From contig JABYQN010000009.1 in NCBI GenBank assembly GCA_022606135.1, positions 521,001-585,000 of the forward strand: a DNA stretch of 64,000 nt. The letters run 5' to 3'. Positions within the stretch are counted from its first letter, which is position 1; the number at the start of each line of letters is the position of its first letter. Positions 36,064 to 46,690 of the stretch are shown here, one piece after another. The translations under genes and the position numbers were made by a program. This stretch comes from Fomes fomentarius (Eukaryota > Basidiomycota > Agaricomycetes > Polyporales > Polyporaceae). The notes below the pieces were generated by a model. It had not been told where the DNA came from. It saw only the letters and a program-made list of their open reading frames with translations, and ran no database searches.

Positions 36064-36900
36064 TCTGTCGGTGTCGCGACCTTGCATGGCTTTCTAGAGG
36101 CTTCAGAGAGCATCACGGAGTTGTGATTGTACATTAGATTATCGATGCATACACACACGCATGCTGTCGCTGTTGAACGTTGACGTCTTGAATGGGTACA
36201 AGTCCGTGACAGTCAAAGTACACCAAGGAGCTCGGGCAAATGCCTGGGCCGTGTTTGTGCGCGTCGATGCTGGTCAGTAAGTATGGCAATGTCCCGACAG
36301 CGCGCCTATCCGTGCACCTCGAACACTGTTACTGCCCCCCCTCACGACGGCTTTCCGCACCTCTCAGAGCCTATACGACACACATCGGGGAAGCTAGTAC
36401 GACACAGTTCAACTCGACTGTGTCTGCGACCAGAAGGGGATGCTTCAGTGCAGGTGAGCAGATGGTTACGGCCTTCACACCACTCTCTGTGTCTTGTCCG
36501 ACTATCCCATTGTCACACCTCCGAGTCCTCCTACTCTTCAGCACCTTCTAGCCTACTTAACGGTATGAAATGATAGTGGGTTAAGCTTACAACTACTAAG
36601 ATCTAAGAACTTGAAGGCTTTGCGTCGCCATAGTACCTAATGTCTACTGTCACCTAGACTCTAAACTAGTACTGTTCCCCGATGATACTACCACCAGCCG
36701 TAGGTAGTAAGGGGTGCGACCGTGATCACGCAAATATACATATACTGAGTTGGAGTTGGGCAGTCTCCCTAGATCTGGAATCTGGAACAGAAGGAGGATA
36801 CGGGGACATCGGTTGGCCGAGCAGGCTATTCTCGTCCATCATCCTGTACAGACTACAATACCGTGCACTGTAGCTTAACTTCTGGCCAAGGAGTTGAAGG
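36064..36900. other. Intergenic, no gene recognised
   Basis: 3' of the carboxypeptidase gene. Only short frames are present, with no coding signal I trust. Confidence 0.45.
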
Positions 36901-37158
36901 ATGGGCGGGGTAAGACAATGTTTGCATCACGATGAGTACACACGTCTGATTACTATGGCTGATGTTACAAATTGATGCCACTGGTCCAACGTTCGTGGGC
37001 AAATAGAACATGGTGGTAGCGAGACGGTCGAACGACACCAACGTCCGACTCGGAGGTGCCGCGTCCATAATAGTACGGGGATGCTGCCGGGATGCCTGCG
37101 TCATATGGCGAATATCGCAAATGACGTCCCCGGAGTCCGCACTTCGTTGAACCGTAAA

Positions 37159-37644
37159 CTACACTTGGCCGGCTGCAGCGGTGGTGCTGGTAGTACCGTT
37201 CGCTGCACGGCGCGGACGTGGGCCTTTCGCGTAGTCGTGAACGTAGATTTTGCCTACAATCGTGCCGTATGATTAGCGTCGACGTCCTCCTAGCGGGATA
37301 AGTGAGTGTTCAGACGTACCTTCTCTCGAAGACGGATCAGTGTCTCTTGGCTCTGTGGTCGACTCCACGAACCGCGAGGGCGGGCTTTCAGCCTGGTACT
37401 CCAGCTGTGCACGAACACGCTCCCACTTCTTCCACATGTAGGCCCCAATCCATTGCGTGTAGAGTGCCTTGCGAGCTTCAAGTTCGATGAACTGAGCGTA
37501 CTCGTGCTCGACAGCCTCGGCGTCCAGGTAGTACTGAGCGTCCTGGTGGTCGATAGATTCAGGCTGGGCGTCTCCAAGTTGGTAGTCGATAGACTTGGCG
37601 TCCTGCGCCGACGCGATAGACTGAGCGTCCTGGTAGGCAGTCAT
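37159..37644 (-). CDS. Orphan DAQ-repeat protein, copy A (139 aa)
   Basis: Two exons: 37320-37644 and 37159-37253, with a 66-nt intron (GTACGT, branch GCTAATC, acceptor TTGTAG); phase 1 is kept. The N-terminal 45 residues are a degenerate repeat built on D-A-[QK]: MTAYQDAQSIASAQDAKSID, then DHQDAQYYLDAEAVEHEYAQ. The middle is helical with aromatic residues (ALYTQWIGAYMWKKWERVRA). The tail is polar and ends with the exon-2 segment KIYVHDYAKGPRPRRAANG. It is acidic at the N-terminus and basic at the C-terminus, with no signal peptide or membrane helix. I know no such family. Two paralogues follow to the right with the same intron and promoter. Without the intron the frame would run on only 15 codons after the donor, so the spliced form is preferred. 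Confidence 0.75.
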
Positions 37645-37764
37645 TATGCAGACTGTAGTAGATGTAGTTGTTGGGGTTGAAGGTGAGAGTTGAAGGTGAC
37701 TTGGCTATGAGGGAGAGGGGATGCGAGACTGGATTTGTGGCAGTGAGAGTGTGTTCAGTATGAT

Positions 37765-37772
37765 CTTATATA
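37765..37772 (-). promoter_or_regulatory. TATA box of copy A
   Basis: TATATAAG on the minus strand, 121 bases upstream of the ATG. The same element at nearly the same distance precedes copies B and C, inside a conserved block reaching at least to 37,926. Confidence 0.6.
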
Positions 37773-38850
37773 GGCGGACGAGAGAGCGTACCACATGATG
37801 TTGTTAGTCACCAACTCCCTAAGTTCGAGTTCAAACTGGTGCACCACCTCGGATGATAGACCGATTATGGCAAGCTTTCTAAGCTGGAGGTGAATGGGGC
37901 ACTGTTGGGCCCGATCAGCATGTCACAACTTCCTGAAGGCTCACCTCTCTCGCTCACCCTCGTCGCTGGTTTGACACATACGGGGCACATGAGGTCATCG
38001 ATATACCTCCCCTGTCCTACCTATCGCGCTCCTTGCCGCGAGTCATACGTATCGACATGGGTTTACTACTGCAATCCTGTCACACACCATATTGTAGTGC
38101 GTACCTTCGTGCCGACCCCCTTTGCACAGGGGAAACGATCCGACGAGTCGAGCTCGACTGGAAGTCTCGATCTCCCCGTCGTATGTCAAGTCCCACAGTA
38201 CTGGCGAAGAACTGGCGGGGAACTGGCGGGTCCACTACTGCCATTTGGGCTGAGTTGATACTCTGCACTTCGACTAAACCGATCCTATTCAGCACGTGGG
38301 CCAAACCATTACTAAGCTCGTGCCAGGACAGACCAATGTCCAGCACCTTGCGACAGTATCCTCCAACCAGATGGTGAACCTTGCCCGACTCCCAGCCTGT
38401 TCAATGCCTAAGCAAAGCGCGCAGTAGTAGCGTCGACTCGGAGTCGAATTCGAAACCGCATGGGAGGAGAGCGACCTTCCAAAACCTGTGGTCTCGGAGC
38501 GTCGTACACAGCAAACGCGGAAAGGATGACGCAGCGACGGCTGGCTGGCGCTGTTCTGACTGGGTCTGTTCTGCAGCGAACGTGGAGAGCACTGAATTGA
38601 AGCGTCTTTTCGCGTACCATGGCGGAAGGGGCGTATCTAGGGATGTGGCGCTGCACACTCGCAGGCGAGAGGTGAATGTCGACTGGACTTGGATCTTACA
38701 GTGGTCGTCGCCGGTCCCGCGTACAAGGACATTGCCCCTTCGACTACTAGGTCTAGGGCCAGTGAGAGTCAAGAGGTAGCAAAGGTATCGGCTAGAAAAG
38801 ATCACATACCGTCAGGGTATGATTCTGTGAAGTTTGAACATGCCGAATTT

Positions 38851-39426
38851 TCTCGCACCGGCGCTTCCACTACCAGATCGGGCAGACGCCCAAATCTCGC
38901 GCCACCGCGCACCGCATTCGCATTGGTCCAAAAGTAAAAGTCCACACGCCTCGAGTGGTAATCCCAAACTTTAGTAAATTCATATCAGAGTAGTATATGT
39001 ATGGGTCTGGAGACAGTGTCTTCGTATCGAATTGCGTATAATTAAATAATGGGGCAGTCAGGCAGGGTCAGACCCCTACTAGCAACCTGCAGCCATGTAT
39101 CTTCAAGATAGAGCTGGGAGATACGCTGCTTCAAATTGACTGAGAAAGGAGGAGGCAGATATTGCAATAACCTAGTGCACAGGGTTTTGGACTCGGAGAG
39201 GCTCTACTATTGATAGTAGACACTTCGGACTCCGACCGATTTGTAAGGCATCTTTCTTTCAAACTCATTTTTATATACGCGCTATCCTATGTTTTGCAGC
39301 TTTCTTTTGTCTAGATCTTGGCCCGTTTCGGACCCTCAAAGCATGGACAATATTTGCGAATCCGGCAGCAGGTAGCGTGAGATTTGGGCGTTTGCCCGAT
39401 TTGGTAGTGGAAACGCCGGCGCGAGA
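38851..39426. repeat. Foldback element with ~80-bp inverted arms
   Basis: The arm at 38,851-38,929 matches the reverse complement of 39,345-39,426 with a few substitutions and small gaps; the best block is GATTTGGGCG-TGCCCGAT-TGGTAGTGGAA. The arms enclose about 415 bases without a coding frame. The form fits a MITE-like or foldback transposon, or a hairpin left by an inverted duplication. I saw no clear target-site duplication. Confidence 0.6.
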
Positions 39427-39539
39427 TCATGCAAGGCGCTGTAAGATATCGCATCCCTCCTCACCTCGACCACTCTGGAATATCTTGACACGAACTGGCG
39501 GATGGGAAGGAGCCTTGCCGCCATTTAGCTTGGGCGGAT

Positions 39540-39775
39540 CTGCATGACCGACGAACGCTTCAAGTGCTCGTTGCACAGTCAGTGAGACTCGGTAAGATGC
39601 CGAATCATGTATCGTGAGCCTCAGAGTCAACTCACCGTTGCGGCTGGCAGAACTCATAATAACAAGAAACGACAAATAGTGCCCTGTTGACGCGGTATGA
39701 CTGCCAATTCCATTTTCCTCGAAGAGGGATCCATATTGCGATGCAATGTAAGTAACATGGTAAATGTTCCAAACA
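39540..39775 (-). pseudogene. Fragment of a multi-pass membrane protein gene
   Basis: This piece aligns with exon 2, intron 2 and the start of exon 3 of the membrane-protein relic at 41,680-42,683; both carry TCATACCGCGTCAA and CAACGAGC near ALEAFVGHA. Several frame changes separate the recognisable segments, and no start or later exons are present, so it is a truncated dead copy sitting just left of unit B. Confidence 0.65.
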
Positions 39776-40014
39776 TGGGAAAGGACGGGGTAACACAATA
39801 TATGCATCACTATGAGTACAAATTTCTGAATTATATGACTAATGTTACAAATGCCCGTCTAATGTTCGAATTCGTGAGCAAATAGATTGTGGTGGTAGCG
39901 TCCAAGGCGCGTCCATGAATATACGCCGATGACCAACTTGAACTGGCGGGATACCTGCGTCACATGGTGAATGTATATGACGTTCCCGGAATGCGCACTT
40001 CGTTGAACCGTAAA

Positions 40015-40500
40015 CTAGAATTGGCCGGCTCCAGCAGCGGTGCTGGTAGTACCGTTCGCTGCACGGCGCGGACGTGGGCCTTTCGCATAGTCGTGAACGT
40101 AGATTTTGCCTACAACCGTGCCGTATGATTAGCGTCAACGTCCTCCTAGCGGGATGAGTGAGTGTTCAGACGTACCTTCTCTAGAAGACGGGTCAGTGTC
40201 TCTTGGCTCTGTGGTCGACTCCACGAACCGCGAGGGCGGGCTTTCAGCCTGGTACTCCAGCTGTGCACGAACACGCTCCCACTTCTTCCACATGTAGGCC
40301 CCAATCCATTGCGTGTAGAGTGCCTTGCGAGCTTCAAGTTCGATGAACTGAGCGTACTCGTGCTCGACAGCCTCGGCGTCCAGGTAGTACTGAGCGTCCT
40401 GGTGGTCGATAGATTCAGACTGGGCGTCTTCAAGTTGGTAGTCGATAGACTTGGCGTCCTGCGCCGACGCGATAGACTGAGCGTCCTGGTAGGCAGTCAT
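40015..40500 (-). CDS. Orphan DAQ-repeat protein, copy B (139 aa)
   Basis: Exons 40176-40500 and 40015-40109, identical in length to copy A. Exon 1 differs from copy A by very few residues (QLEDAQSESIDH for QLGDAQPESIDH), and the TPSSREG-type region before the donor is the same. Exon 2 encodes KIYVHDYAKGPRPRRAANG and ends TAAGAGQF instead of TTAAAGQV. The promoter block is also retained. Near-identity over coding and upstream DNA means a recent duplication or gene conversion. Function unknown. Confidence 0.75.
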
Positions 40501-40624
40501 TATGGAGACTGTAGTGGATGTACTCGTTGGGGTTGAAGGTGAGAGTTGAAGGTGACTTGGCTATGAGGGAGAGACGATGCAAGTCTGGATTTCTGGTAGT
40601 GAGAGAGTGTCCAGTATGAGGGAT

Positions 40625-40632
40625 CTTATATA
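40625..40632 (-). promoter_or_regulatory. TATA box of copy B
   Basis: TATATAAG on the minus strand, 125 bases upstream of the ATG, in the same sequence context as copies A and C. Confidence 0.6.
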
Positions 40633-41679
40633 GGCGGACGAGAGAGCGTACCACATGTTGTTGTTAGTCACCAACTCCCTAAGTTCGAGTTCAAACTGGT
40701 GCACCACCTCGGATGATAGACCGATTATGGCAAGCTTTCTGAGCTGGAGGTGAATGGGGCACTGTTGGGCCCGATCAGCATGTCACATCTCTCCCGACGC
40801 TCACCTCTTCTATCTATCCTTGCCGCGAATCATGCGGCTGTGCGGTAGGTCACCTGAGCTAGCGACATAGACTCACTGCTGTATTGGGGCCCTCTCTCAC
40901 TGCACACCAGATCGCAGTGCATGACTTTGTGCCGACTCTTTTTGCACAGGGGAAATATATCCGACAACTTGTCAGGCTCGACTGGAGTCTCGATCCTTCC
41001 CTCCGTCGTACGTCATGTTCCATGAGTCCACTACTGCACTTGATAGTATCCGGCACTTGGGCCAAACCAATTCCAGCACCTGGGACAAACCGATATCCAG
41101 CACCCACGCGACAGGCCGACCTTGCCCGACTCCCAGCCTGTTCAAGCCGAAGCGAATCGAGACGCAGTTAGGGTCGACTCGAATTCCAAACTGCGTCGGA
41201 GGAGAGCGATCCACTAGGACCACTCAAAACCTGACATCTTGCCCACGTCGTACACGGCGCGAGGCAGGACGCCAAACGGGGGGAGGATGAGGCAACGACG
41301 GCAGGCTGGGGCTGTTCTGAACGCCAGACTGTTCTGTAGCGAACGTCGTCAGCACGGAGGTTGTGACATACATAGATCGAACCACTTTTCGTACCATCGT
41401 GGAAGGGGCGAATCTAAGAATCTGTGGCGCTGCACAGGCGAGAGGTGGATGTCGACTGGACCTTGGATCTTAATGTCATCGTCGCCGATCCTGCGTACCA
41501 GGACGTCACCCCTTCGACTACTTCTCGCCCCGGCGCGTGGAACTTGCACCACACCTGGGCTCTCCCGCTCATGATTTCTTGCATACACGCGAATCACGAT
41601 CAGCGTGAAGACGAAACCCTTTAAGCGAATCTATGTCAGATCTCGTCCTGAGAGAACTTCTGAGCGGAAAGGGAATTGA

Positions 41680-42683
41680 ACTGACGATGAGAGGCGGTAT
41701 GGCCTCGATGATTATGAAATGTGCATTCGACTTTGCCCAGTATGTTCCGAGTAAGGCGGCAAGCGCGCAGGCCGTGATGGCGGCAGTATATCGACGATAC
41801 CCCAGTAAGACCGTCCGATTGGCGCGTAGGTTGTGACTTTCCTCGTCTCGTAACGCATCCAGGCGATCCGGCCCGCGATGAGACCTATGCATAGTATACA
41901 TTCGCATCGTGAGCAATCGCTATTGTGAGGATGAGAAACCACGACACACATGTCAACAAGAGGTTCGTCGCAAGCGGTAGTGTGAACAACGCATTCAAGA
42001 AACGAGTCAACGAGAGTGCGGTGAAGATTGAGCCCTCTCCGGGTATATTCGCAACGTATATGACGGCGCCATATCCGGAGACTACGGAAAACCACGATCA
42101 GCACCACCGTCAGCAGACACTTCAACTTGAAGAAGAGAGTTCGGGGTGATGCTCACTTGCAGTTCCCAGTAGAAGGAGGGTAGGAAGCACGATGACTCGC
42201 CAGTCTCGATTCCACACCACGAAGAGTCGGTATGTGAGGAAGCTGTCATTGATAAGGACGTTCGTGACATAGATGCTATCTTGTGCGACATGTTTCTTGT
42301 CGGACAATCTCGAGTAGAAGGCTGCAATCCTGTTTGTATCCTCTGCATGGCCGACGAATGCTTCAAGCGCTCGTTGTACAGTGAGACCTAGATGCTGAAT
42401 GTATCGTGAGCATCAGTCCCTTGACAAGTTATATGAGTCAACTCACTGCGGCTGACAGAACCCACAATAACGAAGAAACGATGAATAGTGCCAGATTGAC
42501 GCGGTATGACCGCCAATCCCGTTTCCCTCGAGATAGAATCCATATTGTGATGCAGTGTGATATGGTAAATGCTCCAAATATGAGAGGTTGAATGGCTAGA
42601 GATATGAGCTGAAGAAGGTCATGATCTGTAGGCTGGACACGATGTGAGCTACTCACCTCGGCTACAGCAATCGGAACTGGCAT
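41680..42683 (-). pseudogene. Degenerate multi-pass membrane protein gene
   Basis: Several exons can be read on the minus strand: MPVPIAVAE; then LISLAIQPLIFGAFTI and SYRVNLALFIVSSLLWVLSA; then LTVQRALEAFVGHAED, VTNVLINDSFLTYRLFVVW and DWRVIVLPTLLLLGTA; then SGYGAVIYVAN and LNALFTLPLATNLLLT; then GRIAWMRYETRK and YTAAITACALAALLGTYWAK. This order of hydrophobic segments and the VVWNR and RIAWM motifs fits a roughly seven-helix membrane protein family common in Agaricomycetes, function unknown. Between the third and fourth parts (near 42,050-42,110) and again near 41,800 I find no in-phase junction, so at least two frame disruptions are likely. It could still be functional if I missed splice sites. 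Confidence 0.55.
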
Positions 42684-43760
42684 TTTCACGGCCTGTGCGA
42701 GAGACGAAACTAAGCAAAGCATGGGTGAACCACGCCCATACTATATATATAGCAGGAACCTTAATCTTGCTCATGTCTTGGTGGGACACCCATTGGACAG
42801 CCTCAGGTTATTGGCGCCGCTGAAGAAGATTTGGGGAAGATAGGTCATCTGAGACACAGCCCGAGAGTATACTTAGGTACAGACCTTCACCGGCATGAGC
42901 GCGTCACCTGCACTGTATCTGTTATGACATCCTTCGTTTCACCCAAGCCCATCAGCAAAATCACACCCTGACCTTCAAGAATGGGAGCTGTACAGGTACC
43001 TGTGCAGGCTGGTATAGGCGAAAGGTTAACGTTCATTCAACCTCCATGAAGCATGTACCGACCTGTACAGGCCAGTGTAGGCAGACCTGCGAGGCATCCT
43101 ACGCTACTATGTGGATGTACTTTGTACACTTTCCCTCCCTCCTAGCTAAAGGAGCGAAGCTCCAGAAGTTAGAGTTTGATTAGAATAATCTCGGTCATGC
43201 TCGCCTCATATGGGTCCACTCCCTCTCTCCTTCGACCAGAGGAACGGCCTTGTCGGACGTCTTGCTCGGTTGACTGTCGTAAATGCGACACAACTTTGTA
43301 TCCGCCATGTTGCGGATGCCCGCATAGTAAATGCCTGCTACTTGTAGAACAGATGCTTCATCCGGACATGGGGTCCTCCCCCTCCCCCTCCCGGCGCACA
43401 TTGACTGCCATAAACACGTTGTGGTACCGGTCATGATCTTGGCAGGCTGCACGATCCTCGGTTACATAGGTCCGCCATATTTGGAGCAATGAGCGTCGTC
43501 AGAGTCGAGCACAAAGAATGAGTGAATTCCGGTTGTCCTGTACAGTGTAAGTACAGTATCGTCATGGTACGAAGACAAACGGATGGAGACAAAAAAGTGC
43601 TACGAGTCGGAAGGTCGATATGCTACGTTGGGAACTGCCGGCGAGCTGCGAGCAAGCGCTCGCGTGCACGGCATTCCCGTGCATCATCCTCATCATCCTG
43701 TACGAACTCAGGCTGCAGTTCGTTGTGTAGCTTCCGGGCGAGTCTCGACCACTGCGCGAA
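42684..43760. other. Intergenic, no gene recognised
   Basis: Between the membrane-protein relic and unit C. It holds two imperfect copies of a CCTGTACAGG/CCTGTGCAGG-centred motif followed by a GTATAGGC/GTGTAGGC segment (about 42,990-43,090). No supported coding frame. Confidence 0.4.
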
Positions 43761-43990
43761 GGAAAGGACGGGGTAACACAAATACGCATCACTATGAGTA
43801 CACACTTCTGAATTCTATGACTAATGTTACAAATGCGGATGCCCGTCTAATGTTCGAATTCGTGGGCAAATGGATCGTGGTGGTAGCGTCCGACGCGCGT
43901 CCATGAATTTACGACGATGACCAACTGCCGGTTTGTGGGCGTCATATGGTGGATGACGTCCCCGGAATGCGCACTTCGTTGAACCATAAA

Positions 43991-44437
43991 CTAGGTTTGG
44001 CCGGCTGCAGCGGTGGTGCGATTACCGTTCGCTGCACGGCGCGGACGTGGGCCTTTCGCGTAGTCGTGAACGTAGACAACGCCTACAATGGTGCCATATG
44101 ATTAGCGTCGACGTCCTCCTAGCGGGATGAGTGAGTGTTCAGACGTACCTTCTCTAGAAGACGGGTCAGTGTCTCTTGGCTCTGTGGTCGACTCCACGAA
44201 ACGTGAGGGCGGACTTCCAGCGTGGTACTCCAGCTGTGCACGAACGAGCTCCCACTTCTTCCACATGTAGGCCCCAATCCATTGTGTGTAGAGTGCCTTG
44301 CGAGCTTCGAGTTCGATAAACTGAGCGTACTCGTGCTCGACAGCCTCGGCGTCCAGGTAGTACTGAGCGTCTTGGTAGTCGATAGACTTGGCGTCCTGCG
44401 CCGACTCGATAGACTGAGCGTCCTGGTAGGCAGTCAT
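43991..44437 (-). CDS. Orphan DAQ-repeat protein, copy C (126 aa)
   Basis: Exons 44149-44437 and 43991-44082, same intron position and phase as copies A and B. A 36-nt in-frame deletion removes one 12-residue repeat element (QL-x-DAQ-x-ESIDH), so SIDYQDAQYYLDAEAVEHEY is continuous. Exon 2 has lost three bases and reads VVYVHDYAKGPRPRRAANGN, ending TTAAAGQT. Differences are in multiples of three or are substitutions, so the frame has been kept, which hints at purifying selection. It is the most diverged of the three copies. Function unknown. Confidence 0.75.
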
Positions 44438-44560
44438 TATAGAGACTGTAGTAGGTGTAGTCGTTGGGGTTGAAGGGGAGAGTTAAGGTAACTTGGCTAT
44501 GAGGGAGAGGGGATGCGAGACTGGATTTCTGGTAGTGAGAGAGTGTCCAGTATGAGGGAT

Positions 44561-44568
44561 CTTATATA
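44561..44568 (-). promoter_or_regulatory. TATA box of copy C
   Basis: TATATAAG on the minus strand, 124 bases upstream of the ATG, within the promoter block shared by the three orphan genes. Confidence 0.6.
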
Positions 44569-45711
44569 GGCGGACGAGAGAGCGTACCACATGATGTTGT
44601 TTGTCACCAACTCCCTAAATTCGAGTTCACACTGGTGCACCACCTCGGATGATAGACCGACTATGGCAAGCTTTCTAAGCTGGAGGTGAATGGGGGCACT
44701 GTTGGGCCCGATCAGAATGTAACAACTTCCTGAAGGCTCACCTCTCTCGCTCGCCCTCGTCGCTGGTTTCACACATACGGTGCACACGAGGCTATCGATA
44801 CACCTCGGCTGGCCTTCCATTTATCACGCTCCCTGTGAGTCATGCGGCTGTGCGGTAGGTCGCCCGCGTTTTAGACTTGAAATTACTGCTGCAATCCTGC
44901 AGTGCGTTACTTTGTGCTAACCCCTTTTTCACTAGAGAAATGCGCCGACGAGTTGGGCTCAACTGGAAGCCTCGATCGATCCGTAGTAAAGTTCCACGGA
45001 TTGACTACTTACCACTGTCAATTGGGCTGACTCAACCGATCCTATACATCACTTGGGCCAAACCAATATTCAGCACCAGCACCTGAGACAAACCGATATT
45101 CAGCACCAGTACCATGTGTCATTGTCTTCCGACCAGATGGTGAAGAACTTGCCGAGCTTGCCCGACTCCCAGTTGCCCAAGCGAACAGAGACGCACCTAG
45201 GGTTAACATGTTCGATGAAGGGGCGAATTCGAAACCGCCGAGAACAGCGATCTGCCGCCTTGCACACTCGTACACAGATCGAGGCGGGAGGCCAAAGGGA
45301 GAAAGGGAGAGGCAGCGATTGTTGGGGCGCCGGCGGTATCATCTGGTCCCGTACTGGAGGACACTTGTCAGGGCAATAGATCTTCATCATTGCAACTTGG
45401 TGAACTAGAACAATGGTTACGGGTTGCGAGCACACCGAGCTATGGTCGTACACAGAGAATGCGATCCCCGAACACGGATGCATAGGGAAAACACCGAACA
45501 CCGAAAAAGAGACATAAACTACACCGCCGGCGCCCTTGCCGGAAGGACGGCCGGCACGAAAAGGTTGGTATCAAGAAAAGAGCGTACATCTTCGTGATCG
45601 TCAGCCACGTATCCTTCCGCAAATTCTCCTCCCCAAGTGGCAGTGGTGGTTGTATAGGCCATCGAAAGACCGCCACAGGACACCGCACATGAGATTCAGG
45701 GGCGCGAGAAA

Positions 45712-46690
45712 TTAGAACTTCTCGAAGGCAGAGTGGCCGCGGGGCGCGAAGTAGTCGGTGACGGTCTGCCGGACGAAGTCGTTCCGCGGCAGGTCACGCG
45801 GGACGTAGCGAGAGAGTGAGCCGCCCCAGACGTGGGTGCGGCCCTGCTTGTTCTCGATGATGGCGTAGCGGAGGATCCAGGAGGCGTAGCAGAAGACTGC
45901 GTTGAAAGGGCATTGGGGCAAAGGATCAGATGAGCGGGTTAGCGGCACTTCCGAAAGGAGATACACTGGGAAGAAACGTACGTCCGACGAACTCTAGCCA
46001 CACGAAGGCCTTGAGGGCCTGGACGTCACGGCACCAGCCCCGCATGTCGTCGTATTCTGCGAGACGGGCCGTGCCGGTGTCACTCCCGGTTGAAGTAGAA
46101 GAATGTAAGGGATGAGACGAACCTGCGGGAATAGAATGACAGGCCATGGGGACGTGGCGCCACCGAGCGGTGGAGAACGCATTGAATGCTGATGAAACGT
46201 AAGGACACGAGGAGTTGGAGGCCTCAATCATAACTTACCGAGCCAGAAGATACTCAGGAAATAGGTGAGGCCGACCTCAACCGCCGGGCGCGCAGTAGGG
46301 ATGTTGATGAGGGTGAGATCAAGGACGAACCTAGAGCGCACAGCTGAGCGTGAGCGAGATATCACGCATCCAAATGGGAGAAGACGTACGTGAAGAAGAG
46401 GATAGTCAGGGTGGTAACAGCGAGACCGAGGGGGAACAAGTCCGCCATGACTATCCAAAAAGAGTTTATTAGACTTTCTGTTACCCATGCGCCCAGACCG
46501 CTGGTCCTTCTCCGTCTACCATGATCCCCATACTGTGCAGGCATACGGAAGAGGAAATGGAGGAAAGCTCACAGTAGAACTCCTGGAAGATGTTCACGCG
46601 AGCAGCGAATGCAAGCGCGAGAATATCCAGGAAAATGAGCAAGGCTGGTAGACATGTACCGCGTACAGTCAGAACGCCATGAACGACCAT
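45712..46690 (-). CDS. Four-helix membrane protein, MARVEL-like (220 aa)
   Basis: Five exons: 46573-46690, 46390-46450, 46239-46330, 45982-46188 and 45712-45896, all junctions in phase, with typical introns (one with a GCTAAC branch site). The product has four hydrophobic segments: GTCLPALLIFLDILALAFAA (about 11-31), LFPLGLAVTTLTILFFTFV (44-62), VEVGLTYFLSIFWLAFNAF (77-95) and ALKAFVWLEFVGLFCYASWI (about 148-170). Between helices 3 and 4 is a polar loop of about 50 residues. The C-terminal tail is hydrophilic and ends APRGHSAFEKF. Four helices with a W-rich last helix fit small fungal MARVEL-type membrane proteins, which are linked to membrane organisation. That family call is by topology, not by a diagnostic motif. 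I start at MVVHGVLTVRG; ATGs upstream in frame are possible. Confidence 0.75.

Larger units (their letters stand above)
36901..38760. repeat. Triplicated unit, copy A
   Basis: A block of about 1.9 kb aligns by eye with 39,781-41,530 (copy B) and 43,761-45,320 (copy C). All three share, in order: a motif around GGGTAA-ACAAT...GATGAGTAC, the orphan gene, its TATA promoter, the block GGTGAATGGGGCACTGTTGG, and a diverged distal part containing GAAACCG and CTGTTCTG-type segments. Boundaries are approximate. Confidence 0.8.
39781..41530. repeat. Triplicated unit, copy B
   Basis: Homologous to 36,901-38,760 and 43,761-45,320. The gene and promoter part is nearly identical to copy A; the distal part is more diverged and shorter than in A. 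Boundaries are approximate. Confidence 0.8.
43761..45320. repeat. Triplicated unit, copy C
   Basis: Third copy of the unit at 36,901 and 39,781. The orphan gene carries a 36-nt deletion here. The distal part resembles copy A in the segment CTCACCTCTCTCGCTCRCC and then diverges. Boundaries are approximate. Confidence 0.8.
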
